This document shows positions 32,560 through 41,199 of a stretch of 41,199 bases of DNA, piece after piece; the stretch's first letter is position 1; each line of letters opens with the position of its first letter. Source of the stretch: Deltaproteobacteria bacterium (GTDB taxonomy: Bacteria > Myxococcota_A > JAADFL01); NCBI GenBank assembly GCA_013152945.1, contig JAADFL010000210.1, forward strand, positions 11,707-52,905. Reading direction: 5' to 3'. A model generated the notes under the pieces. It was not told the origin of the DNA and did no database searches. It saw only the letters and a list, made by a program, of their open reading frames with translations. The translations under genes and the position numbers were made by a program.

Positions 32560-34298
32560 TGTCCCAGCGAGTGCTTGGTCTGGATCTTGGTAACCGCTCC
32601 ATAAAGGCGGTATCGCTCAATGTGAGCTTCAAGGGATTCGAGTTTATCGAATACATCGAAAAAGAAAGGTCGCCTCTAGTGGACCTTGCGAAAGAACTGG
32701 AAGAACTGGTTGGCGCGAAAAAACTTTCGCCCGACCTTTGTATCGTCGCAATGCCGGGTGAAAAAACTGCAGTGCGAACCATTGTACTGCCTTCCAAGAG
32801 AATCGAACAGACATTGCCTTTCGAGTTGGAGGATCAAATCCCGTTCAAACTTGATCAGATTGTCTATGATTATCACCTTTTATCCAGGACCGCGGAAAAC
32901 GCCAAGGTCCTGGTCGCTTACAGCCGGAAGGATGATTTCATAGATTTGGTTGACTCCATGGGCCATGCCGGTCTGGATCCCAAGATCGTCACTGTGGATG
33001 TACTGGCATATTCTTCATTGTTCGGAAACATGATCACACCGTCAAGCAATGGTCTCGATGCTATCGTGGATATGGGACATGAGTGGACATCCGTATGTAT
33101 CATGAACCAGGGACAACCCGTGGCTGCGCGGGCTCTGGGCGGCGGCGGGAGGTGTGTGACCGAGGCACTGGCAAAGGCCTTTGATTTACCTCTCGAGAGG
33201 GCCGAGAAAGGTAAGCTCGTCGATGGCGTGATATATACCGAAGAGCAAGAAGCAGATGGGGACTCCGCCCGTGTATCGGAGACGATAAAGGCTGCCCTGG
33301 CTCCTACAGTGCGGGAGTTGAACCAGACCTTCAGGTCCGTTACATCAGAGTTGAAGATGCCCTTGAACAAGATCTACCTTTGTGGAGGATCCAGCGCTAT
33401 CAGAAACCTGGATAAACACCTGTCATCCAGAACAGGCAGTGAAGCGGCGTTGCTGACTCTGGATTTTGAAAAACAAGTTGGATCCGGTACGGGCAACAGG
33501 ATTGCATCAATGGCAAAGGCGTTTTCACTGGCCCTTCAGGGAACCAGGAGCGGCAGGGCCAAGCCCATGAATTTCAGAAAGGGTGAATATGCATACAAGG
33601 GAGATACGGCGACGCTAAAGGGTAAGTTGGTGCAGACCGCCGTTCTCCTGGGTGCCATCTTGTGCTTGTTGATTGCCGATACGGCATCGAGATTGTATTT
33701 TTTAAGCACCGAAGAAACCAGGGTGACCAATCGCCTGAAATCTATCAGCAAGGAAATAGTGGGTAAACCTTTCACCGAGCCTAAGAAGGTCCTTTCCATT
33801 GTGGAAGAGGAAATACGAAATGGCGCCGGCGGTGGAATCGGATTGCCGGAAGTAACCGCGTTAGAGGCTTTCAGGGAAATGGTCAACAGGATTCCCAAGG
33901 ATTCCAAGATAGTGTTCAAGGAGGTCATGATTGGAGATCGCAGGTGCAGGCTCAAGGGCAAAACCGACAGTCTGGGATCGGTTAGTACATTCGTTGACAA
34001 CCTTGGGGCCTACCATTGCTTCAGCGACATAACAAGAGGAAGGACCGGAACCGATGTTGCAGGCACGGGCATGGAGTTCGAGCTTGGAATGAATTTGGTC
34101 TGTCACGAAATAAAAAAGGATAAGAGTTCATCAAAGGCGGAGAAAATGAATGCCGGCAAACAGGTAAGCCCGGGGACCAAAGCGACGGAAGGCATCAAAA
34201 AAAGCAAGATTTTGAAAATTAAGGCAACGGGAAATGAAAAGACGGGAAGAATGCCCAACCAGGAAATCGTGGGAAGCAAGGGGGGGAAGACAAGATGA
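32559..34298 (+). CDS. gspL: Type II secretion GspL-type protein with PilM-like actin fold
   Basis: This is a 579-aa protein. The cytoplasmic part (about 1-340) has the PilM/FtsA-like ATPase pattern LGLDLGNRSIKAVSL, VDMGHEWTSVCIMNQGQ, ALGGGGRCVTEALA and LCGGSSAIRNLD. This is closer to PilM than to classical enterobacterial GspL. One TM helix follows at about 362-385 and then a periplasmic ferredoxin-like domain. The last ~70 residues are Lys/Ser-rich and low in complexity. It would bind GspE and GspM. The start overlaps the gspK stop (TGATG). Confidence 0.92.
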   Translation: MSQRVLGLDLGNRSIKAVSLNVSFKGFEFIEYIEKERSPLVDLAKELEELVGAKKLSPDLCIVAMPGEKTAVRTIVLPSKRIEQTLPFELEDQIPFKLDQIVYDYHLLSRTAENAKVLVAYSRKDDFIDLVDSMGHAGLDPKIVTVDVLAYSSLFGNMITPSSNGLDAIVDMGHEWTSVCIMNQGQPVAARALGGGGRCVTEALAKAFDLPLERAEKGKLVDGVIYTEEQEADGDSARVSETIKAALAPTVRELNQTFRSVTSELKMPLNKIYLCGGSSAIRNLDKHLSSRTGSEAALLTLDFEKQVGSGTGNRIASMAKAFSLALQGTRSGRAKPMNFRKGEYAYKGDTATLKGKLVQTAVLLGAILCLLIADTASRLYFLSTEETRVTNRLKSISKEIVGKPFTEPKKVLSIVEEEIRNGAGGGIGLPEVTALEAFREMVNRIPKDSKIVFKEVMIGDRRCRLKGKTDSLGSVSTFVDNLGAYHCFSDITRGRTGTDVAGTGMEFELGMNLVCHEIKKDKSSSKAEKMNAGKQVSPGTKATEGIKKSKILKIKATGNEKTGRMPNQEIVGSKGGKTR

Positions 34299-34864
34299 AG
34301 ATGTTTTTCGATAGGTTGAATCTATCGGCACTCAATCCAAGGGAGAGAGGCCTGGTGACAATGGCCGGCGGGGTCCTGCTGGTGTTTGTATTCACCATGG
34401 CCGCTTGGGCCATCAACAGCAGGTTGAGGGAGACCGAGAGAAGAATCGAACAAAAACGCCGGGGACTTGAGAGGGTTCATGCATTGTCTTCGAAATATTT
34501 CCAGGCAAAGGAACAGTTGAGAAGATTCGAATCCAGGATCGCCAGGAACAAAATTAACCTTTTTACTTATTTGGATAAAGTTGCCAAAAGCACAGGTGTT
34601 CAACTTTCGCAAATAGAAGAGAAACAGCCTCCCCCGAGGGCCGGTGGCAAGGCATCCAGGGCAAAAAATGAAAATATCAAAGAAGAATTAGTGCAGGTCA
34701 AGATTACAAAGACGGATTTCGACAAGTTGCTCTTGTTCCTTGAAAAAATCGAATCCCGCGACAAACTGGTGATAGTTCGCAGTATGACTCTCAAGAGGCG
34801 ATACGACAAGGACAAGCTCATAGACGCGAGGATACAAATCTCCACTTACAAGAAACGGGGCTGA
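34295..34864 (+). CDS. gspM: Type II secretion protein GspM
   Basis: This is a 189-aa bitopic inner-membrane protein. It has a short cytoplasmic N-terminus with LNPRERGLV, a TM helix (about 20-41), a coiled-coil segment (about 43-85) and a small periplasmic domain with FDKLLLFLEKIESRDKLVIV. GspM stabilises GspL. It overlaps gspL by ATGA. Confidence 0.92.
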   Translation: MKMFFDRLNLSALNPRERGLVTMAGGVLLVFVFTMAAWAINSRLRETERRIEQKRRGLERVHALSSKYFQAKEQLRRFESRIARNKINLFTYLDKVAKSTGVQLSQIEEKQPPPRAGGKASRAKNENIKEELVQVKITKTDFDKLLLFLEKIESRDKLVIVRSMTLKRRYDKDKLIDARIQISTYKKRG

Positions 34865-34868
34865 TGCC

Positions 34869-35771
34869 ATGGCGGAAACAGGCAAGAGCAGATTGTGGTT
34901 AAAGATATTAGGTTATCCCCTGTTCTTCATCATTATCTTCGTGCCCAGCGTCTTTTTGACATTTCCCTTGGACAGGATAAGGGCCAGGGCCCTGTTGGAG
35001 GTGGAAAAGAGGCTCAACAGGAAGATAGACGTGGCTTCTCTTGAGGCCACTGTCACCGGTGGTGTCAGGATTAAAGATCTGGCCATCCATGATAAGGCCG
35101 ACCCGAATTCCAAGGTGTTATTGGAGGTTCCCGGCGTGACAGCCAGGTTGGGGCTTTTCGCCTTGATCACAGGTGCGCTGCAAATCAATGTGGAGGCGGA
35201 TCTGTTCGGCGGCGGCTTGGATTGCTCTTTCACCAAGAAGGGGCAGAATCAGGATATCATAATATCCTGGTCTGATATTCCCTTGAACAAGATTACGCAG
35301 TTCAGGGATTACCTGGGAGTCGAGCTAAGTGGAAACTCGCAGGGAAGGGCCGAAGTAAAGATTGAAAAGAAGAAGATTTCCAGGTCATCGGGACAGCTTG
35401 AGCTGAAAGTCTTTGGCGCGGCAATACAGGGAGGCAAGGTGAGAGGATTTGCATTACCGCATATGGTTCTCGGCGACCTGGATTGGAAAGCCAAACTTGA
35501 CAAGGGAAGATTGATATTGAAAAACTTAAAGGCCGAGAGCGACGATGTACGATTTTCCGCTGATGGTAGTATTACCTTGTCCGATAGAATCAACAACAGC
35601 AGGTTGAACCTAAAAACGATTTTCTCATTTTCAGACAGGTTCCTTGAAAAGAACAAGGCCATCAAGGGAGGCCTTTCGCTATTGAGAAGGGCCTTGGGAA
35701 AAGACAAGAGCTATGGTTACCGGATAACAGGCACCTTGAGGCGCCCGATTCCAAGGCCCTGGAGGAGATGA
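34869..35771 (+). CDS. gspN: Type II secretion protein GspN
   Basis: This 300-aa protein has one N-terminal TM helix (about 11-31), then the beta-rich, AsmA-like pattern of GspN: LNRKIDVASLEATVTGGVRI followed by KDLAI, then VTARLGLFALITG, and later GQLELKVFGAAIQGG and VRFSADGSITLSDRI. The gene is present in only part of known T2SS operons and is dispensable in some. It lies four bases after gspM and ends the operon, 49 bases from the stop codon of the convergent kinase-cyclase gene. I see no terminator in that gap. Confidence 0.9.
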   Translation: MAETGKSRLWLKILGYPLFFIIIFVPSVFLTFPLDRIRARALLEVEKRLNRKIDVASLEATVTGGVRIKDLAIHDKADPNSKVLLEVPGVTARLGLFALITGALQINVEADLFGGGLDCSFTKKGQNQDIIISWSDIPLNKITQFRDYLGVELSGNSQGRAEVKIEKKKISRSSGQLELKVFGAAIQGGKVRGFALPHMVLGDLDWKAKLDKGRLILKNLKAESDDVRFSADGSITLSDRINNSRLNLKTIFSFSDRFLEKNKAIKGGLSLLRRALGKDKSYGYRITGTLRRPIPRPWRR

Positions 35772-35820
35772 ATTCATCCGCTCCGGTTATTCTTTTCGAT
35801 TTTGTCATTGCCAAAAGTCT

Positions 35821-38172
35821 TTATTTTCCATTACGTGGAAGCATCTTACGGTCGATCTTTTCAAGATTCCTGATCGCGTTGTTCAAAGTGCCAATCATGC
35901 ACAGGTTGCGAAACAGCCCGGCCTTTCTGGTCTTTATCAGCAGCGGCAATGCCTTTGGATCTTTCAACCTGCCAAGTGCTATTACTGCTTTTTTTTTCGC
36001 CCTGCACGACCTGGCGAGCTCAAGGTCCCTTGAGTAGACTGTTACTTTGTCTTGTCGATCGGCCTGTACCAGGTCCTCGAGTATTTGGAGTGCATTGTGC
36101 CTAAGCCAAAAGGATTTGGAAGCAAGAACCGACTTCAGTTTTTTCACGGCAACAGTTGACGAGTGCTTTTCAATGAGAGCAACCGTAGTTTGTGCATTTT
36201 TTCTGTCCAGGCATGAGATCAAGCTGTCTGTGAAATCAGGTGATGATGCGAGTGATGAATCCAGGGTCAGGGCGGCCTGGATGAGTCCCTCTGCCTCTTC
36301 GATGTTGCGGGGGCCTTGGGCGAGCAAGGCCCTCGCCTTCAGTAACATTCCTCTTGGGCCAAGAGAAATCTTGGAGTTGTCGAGTATGGCGAGCGCTGCT
36401 GCAGGCTTGCCTGAATCGAGCGCCTTTTCAGCCGGCTTGAGCCAGTCAGAATCATTTTTTTTAAAATCCAGAACAAAGAGGCCTGCTGCGAGGCTCAAGA
36501 CCACGATTGCAGAGAAAACAAGCCAGGGCATGCTGACATGAAAAGCCCTCATGCGTAATGCCATTAATGATTTTGCGAGCAATGAATGTCCGTCCGGTTT
36601 CCATCCCAGAGCCTTTGCCCTCATAGTACCTATTCCCCTGAAGGGAGGCCCCTGCGGTTCTTCTGAACCTCTTCCGGGTATCCTGTATATTTTGATTGGT
36701 TCGGCAATACCTTTGAGTAATCGGGGTCCGACCTCGATGCAAGGGATCTCGGAACGAGTCATCGAAAGATAAACTGATTCGGAGAACCAAATTTCTCCGG
36801 CAGGAGTGACTGATTCGATCCTGGAGACCAGGTTGACCGGCTGACCCAGAACATCACCCTTGTCCAGCCTGACCTCTCCGGTATGGGCTGCAACACGAAG
36901 TGCGATCTGTTCCGACTGATTATTTTTGGATACACGGTACGCCTCATCTTGCAGGGCCATTGCAAACAGCATGGCGTTTGTCGGTGATTGAAATGTCAAG
37001 AGATAGCCATCTCCCAACCCCTTGACTTTCCTCCCTTTGAAGGTTTGCATCAATGGGATAACGATATTTTCGAAATCTTTTAAAAAACGGGCGTTTTCTC
37101 CACGGCTCTGGCCGGATGTCTTAGCCGTAAATCCGGCAAGGTCCACAATTACGATAGTAAGGTTCTCAGACTCGATTTTCCGAAAACCGACGGAATCCTG
37201 ATCAGCGTCGAGAGCCGCCTGTCCGGACCCGAGTGCTTCTAAAGCTACGGCCATCTCACCGGCATTTTTAAACCTATTCTTCGGATCCTTTTTCATTGCC
37301 TTGAGTATTATTGCTTCAAGCCCACGGGATATCGTCCTGTCTTTCAATCGTTTGGACGGTGGTTCGGGTTCCTCGAAAAGATTTTTGGCAACAACGGCCA
37401 TGGGCGTATCCGACGGAAAGGGCAAGGTGGAGGTAGCCATCTGGTACAGGACGACCCCGAGGGCGAAAATGTCACTTCTGCCATCCAGTTTGTCCCCCCG
37501 GGCTTGCTCCGGGCTCATGTACTCGGGTGTGCCGCATACGGAGCCCATCTGGGTTAGTGCCTGGGTCTTTGTCTCGTTCAGATCGAGTATCTTGGCAATG
37601 CCGAAATCCAGGACCTTGACTTTTTCCCTGCTATTCGAGGAACCAAGGATCATGATGTTTTCCGGTTTGAGATCCCTGTGCACGATTTGTTTGTTATGTG
37701 CCTCTTCCAGGGCTGCGCAAATCTGTATGCCGATATTCCTGATCCTGGATTCTTCAAGCGGGCCCTCTTCATGCAGGACCTGGGCAAGGTCACGGCCTTC
37801 GAGGTATTCCATGGCCATGTAGATTATGCCGGACTTGTCTTGTCCGAAGTCGATGACCTGGATGCTGTTGGGATGGTCCAACCTGCTTGCAGCCCTTGCC
37901 TCTCTTTCGAATCTTTTTACCAGCTTCGGCTGTTCCATGTAGTGCTCGTGGAGTATCTTCAAAACCACGAAACGATCCAAAATGATATGCCTTGCCTTGT
38001 AGACTCTGCCCATGCCTCCTATACCGAGCAATTCAAGCAACTGGAACTTGCCGGCCACTGTCCTTCCGACAAGAGGGTCCTGGGAGCCTTCATCCCATGG
38101 ATTCGATCCGCAGTAAGGACAAAGAGTAATGCCATCGTCGATCCTGGCATTACATTTCTTGCAGTAAGGCAT
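35821..38172 (-). CDS. Zinc-ribbon / Ser-Thr kinase / class III nucleotide cyclase fusion, membrane-anchored
   Basis: I use the ATG at 38172 (CGGGAG six bases upstream), giving 783 aa; a TTG just before it is possible. Order: zinc ribbon with Cys4, Cys7, Cys18, Cys21; Hanks kinase (about 40-315) with GIGGMGRVYKA, Lys72, HRDLKPEN (165-172), DFG (189-191) and GTPEYMSPEQ. A class III adenylate/guanylate cyclase domain (about 335-490) follows. It keeps both metal Asp (344 in VDLAGFT; 388 in LGDGYLLTF), Lys384 and Asp440 at the base-recognition positions, and Asn447 and Arg451 (VNLVSR). One TM helix (about 548-569) and a C-terminal TPR/HEAT-like region (580-783) complete it. Both catalytic domains look intact. 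It is convergent with the T2SS operon. Confidence 0.92.
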   Translation of the reverse strand: MPYCKKCNARIDDGITLCPYCGSNPWDEGSQDPLVGRTVAGKFQLLELLGIGGMGRVYKARHIILDRFVVLKILHEHYMEQPKLVKRFEREARAASRLDHPNSIQVIDFGQDKSGIIYMAMEYLEGRDLAQVLHEEGPLEESRIRNIGIQICAALEEAHNKQIVHRDLKPENIMILGSSNSREKVKVLDFGIAKILDLNETKTQALTQMGSVCGTPEYMSPEQARGDKLDGRSDIFALGVVLYQMATSTLPFPSDTPMAVVAKNLFEEPEPPSKRLKDRTISRGLEAIILKAMKKDPKNRFKNAGEMAVALEALGSGQAALDADQDSVGFRKIESENLTIVIVDLAGFTAKTSGQSRGENARFLKDFENIVIPLMQTFKGRKVKGLGDGYLLTFQSPTNAMLFAMALQDEAYRVSKNNQSEQIALRVAAHTGEVRLDKGDVLGQPVNLVSRIESVTPAGEIWFSESVYLSMTRSEIPCIEVGPRLLKGIAEPIKIYRIPGRGSEEPQGPPFRGIGTMRAKALGWKPDGHSLLAKSLMALRMRAFHVSMPWLVFSAIVVLSLAAGLFVLDFKKNDSDWLKPAEKALDSGKPAAALAILDNSKISLGPRGMLLKARALLAQGPRNIEEAEGLIQAALTLDSSLASSPDFTDSLISCLDRKNAQTTVALIEKHSSTVAVKKLKSVLASKSFWLRHNALQILEDLVQADRQDKVTVYSRDLELARSCRAKKKAVIALGRLKDPKALPLLIKTRKAGLFRNLCMIGTLNNAIRNLEKIDRKMLPRNGK

Positions 38173-38341
38173 CAAAACTCCCGGGAGCGTTCCAGGCCCA
38201 AAGACACAATTCAGCTCGAATTTCCCGAATCATTGTATGAACAAACTCGATATCGTTCCCGCCTCCGGATGCGGAAAATATTATTGGCAACGGCTCTGGA
38301 AGATAGTTCGTAAAATTCCATTCAGGCAAAGGCCTCTAAAG

Positions 38342-39844
38342 TTAAAGTCCATATAGTTCACCGAACTTGTTTTCCATGTACGAAATCAGAGAGGACTCGG
38401 CAGGAGATTCACCGCATGCCTTCTCTATCAGTTGGGCCGGCAGGTACCTCCTGCCCTTGCTGTGAATGTTTTCTCTCAGCCATTGCAATAGCTCGGCCGT
38501 ATCTCCTTTTTGGAGTTTGGAGTCCAATCCGGGTATGTCCTTTAAGATTTTGCCGTAGAGTTGGGCCGCGTACACATTTCCGAGACTGTAAGTAGGGAAA
38601 TAGCCGAACAGTCCCCAAGACCAATGAACATCCTGTAGACATCCTTCTGCATCCGAGGAAGGACTGATGCCGAGAAGTTCCTGGTATTTTTTATTCCATG
38701 CCGCGGGAATGTCGTGTACCTCCATGGTACCGTTTATCAGTGCCCTTTCCAGCTCGAACCGTATGATGATGTGAAGGTTGTAGGTTACTTCGTCAGCCTC
38801 GACCCGGATTAGCGACGGCCGTACTATATTGACTCCTTTGTAAAAGGTGTCCAAATTTCGGCCGACTATATCCCGGCCGAAATATTGCCCGGCAGTATCG
38901 AGCAAGTACGCGGAAAACGCCCGGCTCCGGCCCACCTGGTTTTCCCACAACCTGGATTGTGATTCGTGCACGCCCATGGAGCTTGTTTCGCCAAGCGGAG
39001 TTCCTTGGTGCTCTGCCTGGGTTCCCTGTTCGTACAGCGCATGTCCTGTTTCGTGTATCAACGCGTACAGTGCGGGCCTGAAGTCTGATTCGTCGTACCT
39101 GGTAGTCATCCGGACGTCATTTTTGCCGCCTGATGTAAATGGATGGGCCGATGTATCGAGACGGCCGCCCTCGAAATCGAAGCCCATTGTTTTGGCCACA
39201 TGCTTGCACATCTTTTCCTGCATCGGCCTCGGAAAAGAGCCATTGAAAGGAGTTTCGTCCGCTTGGTCTCCCTTCTCCATTATTCTGGACAACAAGTTGG
39301 AGAGCTTTTCCCGCAAAGAGGAAAACATGGGAACCAGGGTCGCTTCCCGTGCACCTTCTTCGAAATCCTCTATCAGGGCGTCGTAAAGGGTTTGTCCGGG
39401 TTCCTTGAGATGCTTGGCTATTTCTCGTTTCAGGGATATCATCTCTTTCAGCCTTGGCGAGAAGAGACTGAAGTCTGATGCGTTCCTGGCCTTTATCCAT
39501 GCATCCTGGCTTAACGCACCCAGCCTGGAAATATCCTGAACCAGCTTTTTGGGTACGCGTTTGACCCTGTTGAATGCACGTTTCAATTCACGAAGATTGG
39601 CACCTTCTTCCTCGTTGTCGATTTGCTTTTGGGCTTGCAACAACAACTCACCCATGTGGTCGGACGAGGTCTTTTCGTGGATAAGACCGGATAGGGCTGA
39701 TAGCTCCCTTGAACGAAGTTCCACTCCTTTTGGAGGCATACATGTTTCCTGGTCCCATTCAAGCACTTCTTTGGCCATTTCCAAGGCATGGATTTCCCTG
39801 GTTTCGTCCAGCAAGTCTTTGTATGCTTGTTTCTTGTCTTCCAT
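38342..39844 (-). CDS. M32 family metallocarboxypeptidase (carboxypeptidase Taq type)
   Basis: This is a 500-aa cytosolic zinc carboxypeptidase, the usual length for the family. The HExxH site is HETGH (264-268); the third ligand is probably Glu294 in GVHESQSRLWEN. Family signatures are HPFTSGGKNDVRMTTRY (234-250) and the mostly helical N-terminal lobe. M32 enzymes remove C-terminal residues with broad specificity except Pro. The ATG at 39844 has AGGAGG about seven bases upstream; a longer frame to 39889 is disfavoured. It follows the acyltransferase gene by 93 bases in the same direction. Confidence 0.95.
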   Translation of the reverse strand: MEDKKQAYKDLLDETREIHALEMAKEVLEWDQETCMPPKGVELRSRELSALSGLIHEKTSSDHMGELLLQAQKQIDNEEEGANLRELKRAFNRVKRVPKKLVQDISRLGALSQDAWIKARNASDFSLFSPRLKEMISLKREIAKHLKEPGQTLYDALIEDFEEGAREATLVPMFSSLREKLSNLLSRIMEKGDQADETPFNGSFPRPMQEKMCKHVAKTMGFDFEGGRLDTSAHPFTSGGKNDVRMTTRYDESDFRPALYALIHETGHALYEQGTQAEHQGTPLGETSSMGVHESQSRLWENQVGRSRAFSAYLLDTAGQYFGRDIVGRNLDTFYKGVNIVRPSLIRVEADEVTYNLHIIIRFELERALINGTMEVHDIPAAWNKKYQELLGISPSSDAEGCLQDVHWSWGLFGYFPTYSLGNVYAAQLYGKILKDIPGLDSKLQKGDTAELLQWLRENIHSKGRRYLPAQLIEKACGESPAESSLISYMENKFGELYGL

Positions 39845-39937
39845 GGGTAAACCTCCTATTTGTGATGAAGAGGTTACTTCGACAGGCATGAGTAGGCAAG
39901 CTTTGGTTTCATGGTGATTATTATTTTGTTATTGGCT

Positions 39938-40705
39938 TCAACTTTCGTCAGGAGGCAATCCCGAAGCAATCGCTTTCCGGACATCCTCCATCAGACTGTC
40001 CCGGCCTTCTATTCCGTAATTGGAAACATCTATCGGATCGTGCACGGTTATCTTTATTTTTCCGGGAAGCAACCTCATGGTATGGCTTGGTAAGACTTTC
40101 TTGGAACCGGATATGGATATGGGGAGTATGGGCAAACCGAGGTCTATGGCCATCATGAATCCGCCCTTCTTGAATTTTCCGAGCCTGCCGTCTTTACTCC
40201 TGGTTCCCTCGGGAAAGAAGAGCACGGATATTCCTCCCTTGAGAAGGGGACGGGCTGCCTTGAGGCTCTTTATGGCCTTCTCCCGGTTTGTTCGATCTAT
40301 GAATATGTGTCCGCCTGCAGAACAGTACCAGCCCAGCCCGGGTACCTTGCGCAGGCTTTCCTTCATTACCCAACGAAACTGTCTTGCCCAATGGCCATAA
40401 AAGGCCAGGACATCGAATAAGCTCTGATGATTACACATGATTATATATGAAGTGTCCTCATTTATCTTCTCCCTGCCTTCGATCTTTACGCTTGTAAAGT
40501 TTAGTTTACACAAGGTCCAGGCCCAGATTGTGCCGCAATGAAAGGCAATCCTTGGGCTGAACGAGGCGATTAATGCAGCTATGACGCCCCAAGTAAAGGT
40601 GCTGATTGCAAGAAAGGGTATGAATACGAGGTACATCCATGGAGCATATAGAAGCCACAATATATCCCTGTTTATCCGGAATTTTGTTTTTTCATTTGAA
40701 TTCAA
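39938..40705 (-). CDS. plsC: 1-acyl-sn-glycerol-3-phosphate acyltransferase (PlsC type)
   Basis: This 255-aa membrane-associated acyltransferase would convert lysophosphatidate to phosphatidate. Motif I is NHQSLFD (92-98, catalytic His93/Asp98), motif II GHIFIDR (132-138), motif III FPEGTRS (164-170) and motif IV LPILPISI (191-198). One or two hydrophobic helices lie near residues 16-50. The start is TTG, strongly supported by GGAGG five bases upstream; the nearby ATG is out of frame. Lysophospholipid acyltransferases with other acceptors share these motifs, so the exact substrate is inferred. Confidence 0.92.
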   Translation of the reverse strand: MNSNEKTKFRINRDILWLLYAPWMYLVFIPFLAISTFTWGVIAALIASFSPRIAFHCGTIWAWTLCKLNFTSVKIEGREKINEDTSYIIMCNHQSLFDVLAFYGHWARQFRWVMKESLRKVPGLGWYCSAGGHIFIDRTNREKAIKSLKAARPLLKGGISVLFFPEGTRSKDGRLGKFKKGGFMMAIDLGLPILPISISGSKKVLPSHTMRLLPGKIKITVHDPIDVSNYGIEGRDSLMEDVRKAIASGLPPDES

Positions 40706-40736
40706 TCAATCCTCCGGGCACGGATATCTTGTTAAT

Positions 40737-40764
40737 TCTATATTGATGTAAAAGAGTATGCCAA
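40737..40764 (-). promoter_or_regulatory. Candidate promoter for plsC and M32 peptidase
   Basis: On the minus strand, TTGGCA (plus 40759-40764) is followed after 16 bases by TATAGA (plus 40737-40742), 5/6 and 4/6 to consensus. It lies in the 65-base gap between the coiled-coil gene and plsC, with the expected start about 25 bases before the TTG codon. Confidence 0.5.
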
Positions 40765-40770
40765 GAGAAA

Positions 40771-41199
40771 TTATCTCACGATTTTCATCGATTTGAGTAG
40801 CCGCCAGGATTTCGAGGCATAGATATCAGCCAGTCTTTTCTCACGTTCCTTAACAACCAACTGTAGGGCTTCAAGTTTTTTCTCAAGGTCGGCTCGTGTC
40901 TCGTCCCTTTCAATCTCCACCTTGTATTTTTCTTCCAGTAACTTCGCGATCTGTTCTTTCAAAACATCCAGGTTTGTGTGTGTGGATTCAAGTTCTGCTT
41001 CGAGGCCTTTTTGAACAGCCTCTTTTGAATACTTGATCCTATCCAGCTCCGACTCAACCTTGTACAACTTTTCGTATAACCGGGCCTTTTCATGCTCTCC
41101 CTTTTTGAGCCTTTCCTCGGCCTGGTCGAGAAAGAAAAGCAACCTGTCCCGATCTGCAGTCAGCAAGTCGTACTTACTTTGCAGCTCTGCGCGTTCCCT
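40771..41199 (-). CDS. Partial coiled-coil protein (C-terminal part; gene continues past window)
   Basis: The minus-strand frame is open to the window edge (the last codons at the edge read REREL-like charged residues), so the start lies outside and only about 142 C-terminal residues are seen. They form a continuous heptad coiled coil rich in Glu, Lys, Leu and Arg. The protein ends with YASKSWRLLKSMKIVR. A coiled coil followed by an SxSWRL segment is a pattern I know next to glycosyltransferase or methyltransferase domains in surface-polysaccharide genes, which suggests a large glycosyltransferase-type protein. The catalytic part is not in view. Confidence 0.6.
   Translation of the reverse strand, partial: RERAELQSKYDLLTADRDRLLFFLDQAEERLKKGEHEKARLYEKLYKVESELDRIKYSKEAVQKGLEAELESTHTNLDVLKEQIAKLLEEKYKVEIERDETRADLEKKLEALQLVVKEREKRLADIYASKSWRLLKSMKIVR

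Noticed and set aside
35768-36037. 89-codon plus-strand open frame after gspN
   Set aside because: It overlaps the 3' end of the kinase-cyclase gene on the other strand and has no independent support.

Overview
The window is a compact bacterial chromosome segment of intermediate base composition. It has no phage, insertion sequence, tRNA, rRNA or CRISPR array that I can see. The gene content points to a deltaproteobacterium-like lineage (Myxococcota, Bradymonadota, Desulfobacterota or a relative). The pointers are two eukaryotic-type Ser/Thr kinases (one with PEGA repeats, one fused to a nucleotide cyclase), DUF507 and DUF1844 proteins, a type II secretion operon with gspN and a PilM-like gspL, and NtrB-like multi-TM histidine kinases. 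This assignment is inferred from families, not from a marker gene. TTG starts with good ribosome binding sites are frequent (lnt, the 476-aa membrane protein, the zinc-ribbon gene, plsC).

Layout. 1-421 is non-coding and holds palindromic repeats. 422-5594 (minus strand) is a likely operon: DUF507 protein, apolipoprotein N-acyltransferase (lnt), PEGA-repeat Ser/Thr kinase and a putative lipoprotein. 5848-6983 (plus) carries two phasin-like proteins, the first with a histone-H1-like basic tail; a long inverted repeat lies in the divergent promoter region. 7269-9168 (plus) follows a near-consensus promoter: a 61-aa protein, a DUF1844 protein and an HtrA-like PDZ lipoprotein that has lost its catalytic His and Ser. 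9350-11421 (minus) has three uncharacterised genes: a 476-aa single-TM protein, a zinc ribbon and a 131-aa protein.

11746-20372 (plus) starts from another good promoter. It encodes a 934-aa DUF362 fusion protein, two multi-TM histidine kinases (one hybrid), then a two-TM histidine kinase with an OmpR/PhoB-type response regulator. 20430-21800 (minus) is a beta-propeller-like exported protein. Twin TGACA-N3-TGTCA palindromes separate it from the next block. 22008-35771 (plus) is a full gspCDEFGHIJKLMN operon with translational coupling at most junctions; the prepilin peptidase gspO is not in the window. 35821-38172 (minus) is a zinc-ribbon/Ser-Thr kinase/class III cyclase/TM/repeat protein. 38342-40705 (minus) holds an M32 carboxypeptidase and a PlsC-type acyltransferase, and the window ends inside a coiled-coil gene.

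Themes. Much of the window concerns the cell envelope: lipoprotein acylation, lysophosphatidate acylation, the general secretion machine and several lipoproteins. A dense set of signalling proteins is interleaved: two Ser/Thr kinases, three histidine kinases, one response regulator and one cyclase domain. The phasin pair suggests polyhydroxyalkanoate storage, although no PHA synthase is present here.
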